A stretch of 64,000 bases of DNA from Streptosporangium lutulentum (GTDB lineage: Bacteria; Actinomycetota; Actinomycetes; Streptosporangiales; Streptosporangiaceae). Below, piece by piece: positions 16,360 through 25,200 of the stretch. The stretch spans positions 9,734,001 through 9,798,000 of the forward strand of contig NZ_JAUSQU010000001.1 in NCBI RefSeq assembly GCF_030811455.1, in the 5' to 3' direction. Below the pieces are notes generated by a model. The model did no database searches. It worked only from the letters and a program-made list of their open reading frames with translations, and was not told the origin of the DNA. The position numbers were made by a program, and so were the translations under genes. The first letter of the stretch is position 1; every line of letters begins with the position of its first letter.

Positions 16360-18171
16360 GTGCTGCCGTTATTGATGGGCGATCCCCACGAGATCGGGTC
16401 GTATCGGATCGTGGGGCGTCTGGGAGCCGGCGGCATGGGCGTGGTCTATGCGGGATTAGACGCCGTAGGTCGGTGGGTGGCCGTCAAGCTCGTTCATGAG
16501 GCTCTCTCGATCGACCTGGAGTTCCGGCGGCGGTTCAGCAGGGAGATCTCGGTGCTGGGTGAGGTCGAGGGCGCGTGCGTCGCTCGGGTACTCGGCTCCG
16601 ATCCAGGAACGGAGCGGCCGTGGCTCGCCACCGAATACATCGCCGGTCCGACGCTGGAACAGCACATGCGGGTTGAGGAGCCGCTGGCCGGCGACGCGCT
16701 GTACGGCCTGGCCGCCGGTCTGGCCGAGGCGCTGGTGGCCATGCATGCGGCGGGGGTCGTTCACCGGGACCTGAAGCCGTCGAATGTGATCCTGTCGTCC
16801 GAAGGCCCGCGACTGATCGACTTCGGCATCGCCAAAGTGCTGGACGGCACCGCGATGACGCACACCGGAACGCTGATCGGATCGCCCGGATGGATCAGCC
16901 CGGAGGAGTACGGCGAGGGCCCGTCGGGAACTCCGGCCGACGTGTACGGCTGGGCGATGCTGGTGCTCTTCGCGGTCACGGGCGAGGCGCCGTACGGCAC
17001 CGGCCGACCCGAGGTGCTGGCCTATCGGGTGCGCGAGGAGACGCCGGAGACCGGGGCTGTGCCGGAGGAAATGCGTGAACTCGTCGGGCGAGCACTGGCC
17101 AAGAATCCGGCTGAGCGGCCGACCGCCGATGAGGTTCTGGCGGCGGTGGCCGAGGTCTGGCGGGGGCGGGTAGGGGAGCGAGAGGACTCCACAGCCGATG
17201 TCACCTCGCTGATCCAGCACACCTGGGTACTGTCACGACACGAGATGTCAGATTGGCCGGAAGTGGCCGGGCCGACGGTCGCCAAGGCGGTCAGCCCGGT
17301 GACGCCGCCGTCCACTCTTTCGGGGACAGGGTCGGTGACGGTCGTGGCCAAACGGTCGGGGCCGTCCTGGGTGCATGCTTACATCGCCACAGCGGCGGCC
17401 GTGACCCTGATCGCGGTCACCGCGATCATCGCCGTGGCAGCCACTTCCTCCTCTTCGGAACGTTCCACAGCAGTCGCCGCGCGGGCGACACCCACGCGAA
17501 CGACAGCTGCGCCTACCGCGATCCCGGTTCCGTCCGCGAGCACGTCTAGCCCCGCCCCGAAGGCGTCCAAAAAACCAAAAAAGGCGTCGCGGTTCAAGGG
17601 CAAGGTGGTGTCGTTGAAAGGGATCAAGATGACCCTGCCGAACGGCTGGCGGCTACTCCGGATCGGCAGCGACTACGCCTGTGTCGAGTCACCGAACTCG
17701 CAGGGGGCCAGCGGGCCATGGGAACTCGCCTGTCGTCCGGATTCGATGGCGATCGACCTCAGGTCCGGTGCCGACGACTGGCCTGGCCAGTCCATCGACA
17801 GTGAATTCGGCTTCATGGTCGGCCAGGACATGCCCTGCCTGACGGGAGGGAGCGTGACACGCGACCCGGGCAGTAGCTATGACGATATTTCTGGATCGGG
17901 AGAATACGGCCTCTATTTCGGGATTGATCCTTACAACTCCATTCTGACGCGTTCAAGCCTGGCCAGGATGGCGGACAGCAGGAAGGCCGCCTACCGTGAA
18001 TGGCTGGTCAGGTGTGACGCCAATGCGGAGTACACCATGAAGATCTGGCACCTGCCCCAGTCCAAGATCTCCTTCTACGTGCTCAGCGCACGTCCGGAGG
18101 ACGCCGGAGGCTACAGACAGATCATCGCCTCCACTAACCTTGCAGGCTACAAGCGTGCAGCTCCACTGTGA
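16360..18171 (+). CDS. Receptor-type Ser/Thr protein kinase (island kinase 1)
   Basis: This 603-aa kinase starts at GTG 16360, four bases after GGAGG; ATG 16375 is an alternative. The kinase domain (~10-270) is complete: GRLGAGGMGVVY, VAVKLV, HRDLKPSNV and DFGIAK. A Thr/Ser-rich linker leads to a transmembrane helix (~341-365), then a low-complexity T/A/P/S spacer and a ~170-residue external domain (~430-603) with four cysteines (ACVES, ACRPD, MPCLT, VRCDA). The external domain is presumably a sensor. It is the first gene of the island and lies in front of a second kinase and a DISARM-like helicase and methyltransferase. It may gate their activity, but no experimental precedent is implied by sequence alone. 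Confidence 0.88.
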   Translation: MLPLLMGDPHEIGSYRIVGRLGAGGMGVVYAGLDAVGRWVAVKLVHEALSIDLEFRRRFSREISVLGEVEGACVARVLGSDPGTERPWLATEYIAGPTLEQHMRVEEPLAGDALYGLAAGLAEALVAMHAAGVVHRDLKPSNVILSSEGPRLIDFGIAKVLDGTAMTHTGTLIGSPGWISPEEYGEGPSGTPADVYGWAMLVLFAVTGEAPYGTGRPEVLAYRVREETPETGAVPEEMRELVGRALAKNPAERPTADEVLAAVAEVWRGRVGEREDSTADVTSLIQHTWVLSRHEMSDWPEVAGPTVAKAVSPVTPPSTLSGTGSVTVVAKRSGPSWVHAYIATAAAVTLIAVTAIIAVAATSSSSERSTAVAARATPTRTTAAPTAIPVPSASTSSPAPKASKKPKKASRFKGKVVSLKGIKMTLPNGWRLLRIGSDYACVESPNSQGASGPWELACRPDSMAIDLRSGADDWPGQSIDSEFGFMVGQDMPCLTGGSVTRDPGSSYDDISGSGEYGLYFGIDPYNSILTRSSLARMADSRKAAYREWLVRCDANAEYTMKIWHLPQSKISFYVLSARPEDAGGYRQIIASTNLAGYKRAAPL

Positions 18172-18337
18172 ATAAAGTTCACTTGAAAAAGCTATTGGTG
18201 GTCGCTAGTGTGGCGAAGCGACATGGAGGGATGGCGACCTCTTTGGAGATCCCTGACTTCAGGATTGCCGCTGTTGCACAGGTAGGGAAACCGTATCCTG
18301 GCCGGATGGCCGTTTTGCGATCTTGAGGCAGGTGCGG

Positions 18338-19354
18338 ATGGACCCCCTGGACCGTTCCGATCCCAAGCGTATCGGTGGCATCACGCTGCACGGGCGGCTC
18401 GGCGTCGGCGGGATGGGCCGGGTGTTCTACGGTCTGACGCCGGACTACGAGCGGGTCGCCGTCAAGGTCATCCGTGAGGAGCTGGCCGACCGGGCAGAGG
18501 TGCGGGCACGGTTCGCCAGGGAGATCGACGCGTTGCGCACGGTTCAGGGACCGTATGTCGCCGGGCTCGTCGACGCGTCCGAGGAAGAGGACGAACGGCC
18601 GTGGCTCGCGGTCGAATACGTCCGCGGGCTGAGCCTGAAGGAGTTCGTCGAACTGCACGGGCCGCTCGCCGTCGACAACGCGGCCATCCTCGGTGTTCTC
18701 CTCGCCACCGCGCTCAAGGACGTCCATCGGGCGGGCCTGCTCCACCGCGACCTCAAACCGGGCAACATCCTCATGGGCAGGGAGGGGGCCAAGGTCATCG
18801 ACCTGGGGCTGGTGGCCTTCGCGGACGGCCCCACAGACCTGACAACCTCGGAGTCGATGCTCGGCACGCCTGCGTGCATGTCACCCGAGCAGGCCAACAC
18901 CCCCAAGAGCGTGACCTCCGCGACGGATGTCTACGCTCTGGGGGCGACGCTGCTGTTCGCGCTGACCAAGCACTATCCCTACGACGGGCCGAACCTCGCG
19001 GCGATGTTCATGAACATCATCAAGCCCGAGGTCGTCCCGAACCTCGGCGGTCTTCCCCCAGAGTTCGAGCACATCATCGCTGCGATGCTCGCACAGGACC
19101 CGGCGGCTCGTCCCAGCCTCGCCCAGGTGACGGCCTGGCTGTCGGAACCGGCGACCGCGGGTGGGATCACTCTGCCGGTGGCCGCTCGCCGGCTGGCGGT
19201 GGCGACCTACGTCGAGCGTCCGACCGACCCCCCGGAGATCGAGACGCCTCTCCGGAAGAGGCGGGACCTCACCGATGTGATCGTCCCAGGCTCCGTCGTC
19301 GCTCTGCTCGCCGAGCGCCTGCGTGGCGCCTACGCTTCGAACGCCCGTTTTTAA
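18338..19354 (+). CDS. Soluble Ser/Thr protein kinase (island kinase 2)
   Basis: A 338-aa kinase without a membrane segment. ATG 18338 is favoured over an upstream TTG (18323). Motifs: GRLGVGGMGRVFYG, VAVKVI, HRDLKPGNILM, and DLGLVA in place of DFG, followed by the substrate-binding GTPACMSPEQ. The tail (~275-338) is not kinase-like. It lies between receptor kinase 1 and the SNF2 helicase gene, whose start is only 10 bp after its stop and whose ribosome-binding site lies in that gap, so co-expression with the helicase is near certain. The DLG variant is found in active kinases too, so activity is expected. Confidence 0.88.
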   Translation: MDPLDRSDPKRIGGITLHGRLGVGGMGRVFYGLTPDYERVAVKVIREELADRAEVRARFAREIDALRTVQGPYVAGLVDASEEEDERPWLAVEYVRGLSLKEFVELHGPLAVDNAAILGVLLATALKDVHRAGLLHRDLKPGNILMGREGAKVIDLGLVAFADGPTDLTTSESMLGTPACMSPEQANTPKSVTSATDVYALGATLLFALTKHYPYDGPNLAAMFMNIIKPEVVPNLGGLPPEFEHIIAAMLAQDPAARPSLAQVTAWLSEPATAGGITLPVAARRLAVATYVERPTDPPEIETPLRKRRDLTDVIVPGSVVALLAERLRGAYASNARF

Positions 19355-19364
19355 GAGGAGATCT

Positions 19365-22253
19365 GTGACCGAGAGTCCGTACCCACCCGGCGCCCGGATC
19401 GAGGTGCGGGACGCCGAGTGGATCGTCCGCACCTGCACCCCGACACCGGTAATCCCGGGGACCGAGGAAATGCGGGACGGGCGCCCAGTCCTGGGAACCG
19501 GGGAAATGCGCGATGGATACCGGATCACGGCGGTCGGCGCGTCGGAATTCGTCCGCGACGAGGACGCCGTGTTCTTCAGCGGCATCGAGACCGTCGAGTT
19601 GATGCGTCCCGAGGAGACGATCCTGGAGCAGGACGAGACGCCCAGGTTCGCCAAGAGCCGCCTCTTCCTGGAAGCGGTCCTCAGAAGGACGCCGCTGCCC
19701 CAGACGGAGAAGGGCCTCGCGCTGTCAGACCGTTTCCTGCTGGATTCGCTGCCCTACCAGCAGCGCCCGGCCGAGCTCGCTCTCAAGGGCCTTCGGCCGC
19801 GCATCCTCCTCGCCGACGTGGTCGGTCTCGGCAAGACCCTGGAGATCGGCCTCATCCTGGCCGAGCTGATCCGTCGCGGACGTGGCGACCGCATCCTCGT
19901 GGTCACCCCGCAGCAGGTGCTGGAACAGTTCCAGCACGAGCTGTGGACCCGGTTCTCCATCCCGCTGATCCGGCTCGACTCGGTCGGCATCGAGCGCATC
20001 CAGCGAGAGATCCCCGCGGGCCGCAACCCGTTCACCTACTACAAGCGGATCATCGTCTCGATCGACACGCTCAAGAACGTGGGCAAGTACGGCCAGCACC
20101 TGGAGAAGATGCACTGGGACGCGGTCGTCATCGACGAGTCGCACAACCTGATCGGCGAGAAGAGCTTCCGCAACAGGCTGGCCAAGCTCCTGGCACGCAA
20201 CACCGAGGCGCTGCTGCTGGCCAGCGCGACCCCGCACAACGGGGACAGCAAATCCTTCGCCGAGCTGATCCGCATGCTCGACCCGGCCGCGATCGCCGAC
20301 GAGACCCGCTACTCGGCGCAGGACATCGGTCACCTCTACCTCCGCCGCACCAAGATCAGCCCTGAGGTGCGGGACCAGATGGGCAGCAAGTGGCCCGACC
20401 GAGGCCCTTCGGTTCCGGTCCGCTGTGCAGCTACCGCGGCCGAGGAGAAGATCTTCGAGGAGCTCACCCAGGTCTGGCTGGCCGGAGACCAGCGAGCCGG
20501 CGGACCGGTGGTCGACGCGAAGAACCGGCTCTTCCCCTACACGCTGCTCAAGTCATTCCTCTCCTCACACGTCGCCCTCGCCACCACGGTGGGGAAGCGG
20601 CTGAAGAACGCCAAGGAGAGTCGTGAGATCGACGCGCTAAAGGTCCTGCAGGGTCTTGCGGCACGGGTGACCGACGACGACTCGGCCAAGCTCGCCGCCC
20701 TGGTCGGCCGGCTCAAGGAGATCGGTGTCGGCCCGCGCAGCGACACCCGGGTCGTGGTGTTCTCCGAGAGCGTGCCCACCCTGGAGTGGCTGAAGAAGAC
20801 CGTGCCCGCCAGGCTGGGCATCAAGGACGACGCCATCGAGATCATGCACGGCGGATTCTCCGACACCCAGCAGCAGGAGATCGTCGAGCGCTTCTCCCTC
20901 GCCGACAGCAAGGTCCGCATCCTCTTCACCGGAGACGTCGCCTCCGAGGGCGTCAACCTGCACCGGCAGTGCCACCAGATGATCCACTACGACGTGCCGT
21001 GGAGCCTGATCCGCATCGAGCAGCGCAACGGCCGCATCGATCGCTACGGACAGGAGCACCAGCCCCAGTTCAAGGCTCTGATCCTTACCTCCGAGGTTGA
21101 GGGTGCCAAGGACGACAGGACCGTGGCCGAGAAGCTCCTGGACAAGGAGGCGACGGCCCACCGGAGCCTGGGCACCGCCGAGGCCGTCACCGGTGAATAC
21201 CGGGCCGAGCGGGAGGAGCGCCGTCTCATCCAGGACCTGCTCGAAGGCAGGACCGTGGAGGAGTCGCTCCAGGCGCACGCACCCGACGACTGCCTGGCCG
21301 GCCTGATGGCCGGAGTGGGGGAAGATCCGGAGAACCCGGAGCCGCCGCGTGCGAACGTGCCACGGCTCTTCGACAGCACCGAGGCGTTCGTCCAGGAGTC
21401 CATCAGGACCCTCAAGCTTCTCGACAAGCTGGAGGACGACGGCGAGATGCTCGCCTTCGAACCGCCCGCCGACCTGATCCACCGCCTGTCGGTGCTGCCG
21501 TCGTCCTACTTGCGCACCCACGACGTCAGGAAGCGAATGAAGGTCACCTTCAGCCGCACCCTGGCGCATCGAAAGCTGGACGAGGCCCGCAAGACCAAGA
21601 CCATGTGGCCGGACATCGCCTACCTGTCGGACCTGCATCCGATGGTCGACTGGCTCACCGACAAGGTCCTCGTACGGCTCGGCCGTCAGAAGGCCCCGGT
21701 CATCACCGCCGACGTGGACGGAACCACCTTCCTGGTCCAGGGCATCTACTCCAACAAGCGCGGCCAGCCCACAGTCGTGGAGTGGATGGCGGTCAGCGGC
21801 CCACCCGAGGCGCTCGCCGTACAGGACGGGGAGATGGTCGAGGTCCTGAAGGCGGCCAAGGTCGGCCCCGGGATGATCAACACGGGCCGGCGGCTGGACC
21901 TCGAACCGCTCCAGCAACTGGTGAAGCCCGCCGTCGAGGCCGCGCGCACCCACCTGGAGAAACGCCGCGCCCTCTACGACGCGGAGGTCGTCGCACCGCT
22001 GGACGCCTACCGCGCGCAGCTCTCCGAGTGGGAGGAACTGACGCTTTTCGACGTGCATGCCTCCCGGCGCGGTCGCAAGGAGGCCGATGTGCGCGAGACC
22101 GTCGACGAGCAGCAGCGTCTCCTCGACTCCCTGCAGACCACCGGCGAACCGCTACTGCGGGTGCTCGCCGTACTGATTCCCACTGCGCCGGACTCGGGCG
22201 CGATCAAGCAGGCGCCGGTCTCGAGCGCGATCTCCCAGGATGGGCACCGATGA
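19365..22253 (+). CDS. SNF2-family helicase, DrmD-like (DISARM class 1)
   Basis: A 962-aa SF2 helicase. GTG 19365 is chosen because AAGAGGAG precedes it. Motif I is LADVVGLGKTLEIG (~149), Walker B is VVIDESHN (~255), motif III SATPHN, and the C-terminal helicase motifs are FTGDVASEGVNLHRQ and QRNGRIDRYGQ (~554). The RapA/HepA-like core with a long C-terminal region matches DrmD of class 1 DISARM, which is encoded next to an adenine methyltransferase as it is here. The stop overlaps the methyltransferase start by 4 bp (ATGA). It probably translocates on double-stranded DNA to help discriminate or process unmodified foreign DNA. DrmD is assigned from architecture and context. Confidence 0.85.
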   Translation: MTESPYPPGARIEVRDAEWIVRTCTPTPVIPGTEEMRDGRPVLGTGEMRDGYRITAVGASEFVRDEDAVFFSGIETVELMRPEETILEQDETPRFAKSRLFLEAVLRRTPLPQTEKGLALSDRFLLDSLPYQQRPAELALKGLRPRILLADVVGLGKTLEIGLILAELIRRGRGDRILVVTPQQVLEQFQHELWTRFSIPLIRLDSVGIERIQREIPAGRNPFTYYKRIIVSIDTLKNVGKYGQHLEKMHWDAVVIDESHNLIGEKSFRNRLAKLLARNTEALLLASATPHNGDSKSFAELIRMLDPAAIADETRYSAQDIGHLYLRRTKISPEVRDQMGSKWPDRGPSVPVRCAATAAEEKIFEELTQVWLAGDQRAGGPVVDAKNRLFPYTLLKSFLSSHVALATTVGKRLKNAKESREIDALKVLQGLAARVTDDDSAKLAALVGRLKEIGVGPRSDTRVVVFSESVPTLEWLKKTVPARLGIKDDAIEIMHGGFSDTQQQEIVERFSLADSKVRILFTGDVASEGVNLHRQCHQMIHYDVPWSLIRIEQRNGRIDRYGQEHQPQFKALILTSEVEGAKDDRTVAEKLLDKEATAHRSLGTAEAVTGEYRAEREERRLIQDLLEGRTVEESLQAHAPDDCLAGLMAGVGEDPENPEPPRANVPRLFDSTEAFVQESIRTLKLLDKLEDDGEMLAFEPPADLIHRLSVLPSSYLRTHDVRKRMKVTFSRTLAHRKLDEARKTKTMWPDIAYLSDLHPMVDWLTDKVLVRLGRQKAPVITADVDGTTFLVQGIYSNKRGQPTVVEWMAVSGPPEALAVQDGEMVEVLKAAKVGPGMINTGRRLDLEPLQQLVKPAVEAARTHLEKRRALYDAEVVAPLDAYRAQLSEWEELTLFDVHASRRGRKEADVRETVDEQQRLLDSLQTTGEPLLRVLAVLIPTAPDSGAIKQAPVSSAISQDGHR

Positions 22254-25200
22254 GCTTCGACTCAATCGTCAACCGCGGCGACTATTTCTCGGCCCACTAC
22301 CTGGCCGAAGTGCTGCCCAAGGACCTGAAGAAGAAGGACGGTCTGCTCGCCCGCTGGACTGAGGACGAGAAAACCGGCCGCACCACGCCACGCAGGGGCC
22401 TTCGGGCGCTGAGCAAGCCGTACTTCGCCGACCGGCCGCTCTTCGCTGACGTCGACGTACGGCTGCGCGAGGGCGAGCTCGTCGGGGCGGATGACAGGGC
22501 CGAGTGGCGCAAGGAACTGAACGAGCTGCACGGTGATGTGCTGCGCGCGCTCGGGTTCACCGCGCAGCCGCGCGAGCTGGTTGTGGAGCGGGCGGGCAGG
22601 GAGTACGCCGTCCAGGTGGCGTATGCCGACCAGCACCTGGTGGCCGTCGAGTGCGGCTGGGCCGCCGGCGTGGACGCAGCCCTCGACGACGACCGGGCCG
22701 GCCGGGTGCTCGCCCCGGTCCAGCTCGACGGTCGCGAGCAGATCGTCTCCAGCACCAAGCTGGCATCCTGGCTGCTGGCGAGCGACACCCCGCCGCGCTA
22801 CGTGCTGCTCCTGGCCGGCGGTGTGGTCGTCCTCGCCGACCGGGCCACCTGGGGCGAGGGCCGCTACCTGGCGGTCAGTCTTGATGTGGCGCTGGGCCGC
22901 AACAACCCGGCCGAGCTGGAGGTCATCGCCGCGCTGTTCGGTGCCGACTCGCTGCTGCCCCCCGAGGAGGGCGGCTCCGAGCCTCTGGCCGAGCTGCTCA
23001 CCAACTCCCGTAACCACGCGGTCGGCGTCTCCACCGAGCTCCGTAAGGGACTGCAGAAATCCGTCGAACTGATCGCCAACGAGGTGCTCAACCGGATCCG
23101 TCAGGCCGAGATGCGGCTGGAGGACGGCACGACGCGCAAGGTGCGGCCCGAGGACATCATGGAGCCGGGCGCGCTGGCCAAGGAGCTGGGCCGCGAGTCA
23201 CTGCGCTACCTCTACCGGATCCTGTTCCTGCTGTATGCCGAGGCCCGGCCAGAGCTGGGCATCCTGCCGACCGACGACGAGGACTACGGCAGGGGCTACA
23301 GCGTCGCCCGCCTCGGCGACCTCGTCGTCCGCGACCTGTCTGGCGAGGAGGCACGACACTCCTTCCATCTTTATGAGTCGCTCGACCTGCTCTTCCGCAT
23401 GGTCAACGCCGGTCACCGCCCCCGTGGTGGAGCCGAAGCCGAGACCTCGGATGACGAGGGCCTCCGCTTCGAGCCGCTTCGTTCGGACTTGTTCGACCCG
23501 GAAAGGACCGGGCTCATCGGCCGCGCTGCGCTGGTCGTGCCCGGCTTCGACGAGGACGACCCGACCGCGCCGAAGATCGACACCAGGCTGCGCAATGAGA
23601 CGCTCTACGAGGTGCTGCGTCTTCTCATGCTCACCAAGGGACGGGGTCGTGAGCGGGGTGGGTTCATCTCCTACGCCCAGCTCGGCATCAACCAGCTCGG
23701 CGCGGTGTACGAGGGCCTGATGTCCTACACCGGGTTCATCTCCACCGAAGAGCTGTACGAGGTGGCCAAGGGCGGTGACTCCCACGGTGGCACCTGGACG
23801 ATTCCGGCCTCGAAGGTGGACGACTATCCCTCGGAGGTCTTCGTCCCGGAACTCGACAAGGATGGAACACCAACCGGGGGATACAAGCACCATCCCAAGG
23901 GATCGTTCGTCTACCGCCTCGCCGGCCGCGACCGCGAGACCAGCGCTTCCTACTACACCCCCGAGTCGCTGACCCAGGTCACCGTCCAGCTCGCGCTCCA
24001 GCACCGCCTCGACCAGAACGACACCGTCACGCCTGCCCGCGAGATCCTGGAGTGGAAGATCTGCGAGCCCGCCCTGGGTTCGGGCGCGTTCTTGAACGAG
24101 GCCATCAACCAGGTCGCGGCCGAATACCTGCGGCGTCGGCAGAGGGAGCTCGGCTCATCCGTCGATCCGGAGAGGTACGAGGAAGAGCTGCAGCGGGTCA
24201 AGGCTTATGTCGCGCTGCACAACTCCTACGGGGTCGACCTCAACGAGACCGCCATTGAGCTGGCCGAGGTCTCGGTCTGGCTCAACGTCATGCACCCGGG
24301 ACTGCAGGCGCCATGGTTCGGTCTCCACCTGCGCCGGGGCAACTCGCTCATCGGCGCGGGACGGCGAGTGTACGGCGCGGCGGCACTGACCAAGGGGGAG
24401 TGGCTGAAGTCGGCCCCCGAGGATCTGCCGTTCTCGGCAGGTTCGCTGCCGTCGGGTAAGGTTCACCACTTCCTACTCCCCGCCGAGGGCTGGGGCGCGG
24501 TCGCCGGAGCCAAGGAGGCGCGCGAACTCGCACCCGCCGAGGCCAAGAAACTCGCAGACTGGCGCAAGCAGCTCCGGAAGAATGTCTCGGACAAGAAGTC
24601 CGGCGGTCGGAAGGTGTCCCAACTCCAGCGGTTGCAGGCCTTGTCCGGTCGCGCCGAATACCTCTGGGACCTGGTCATCCAGCGCCTCGCCATCTCCGAG
24701 CGCGAGATCAGCCGCAAGATTGACGTCTGGGGTGCCGACTGGATCGACCAGCCCGTTGACGCCGTCTCCAGGGAGAAGGTCTACGGAGACCTGGTTGCCC
24801 CTGGCACGCCGTACTGGCGGTTGAAGAAGGTCATGGACGCCTGGTGCGCGCTGTGGTTCTGGCCGCTCGACCGCGCGGGCCTGCTCGACGGCTCTGACGA
24901 CGTCTACGCACGGCTCGCGCCGGATAAAGCAGATGACCACGGAGCAGATGCTCTACCGCCCGTTGCCACCGCTGCGCCCGCCGTTCAGGAGGATGTACGG
25001 TCCGCGCCCGTTGAGGCGGCTGAGGAGTCGATCGGCTTCGGGCAGAACTGGACGACAGAATCGCTCTTCGACATGGGTGAGTCCAAGCAGATGAGCCTGG
25101 GCGGCTTCGCCCGCGAGTCCCGTCGTAATGTCGGACGCAAACAGACCCCGGCCCTCGACCCGCTCCGCCCAATTATCCCCCTGGCGAACTTGGACGACTG

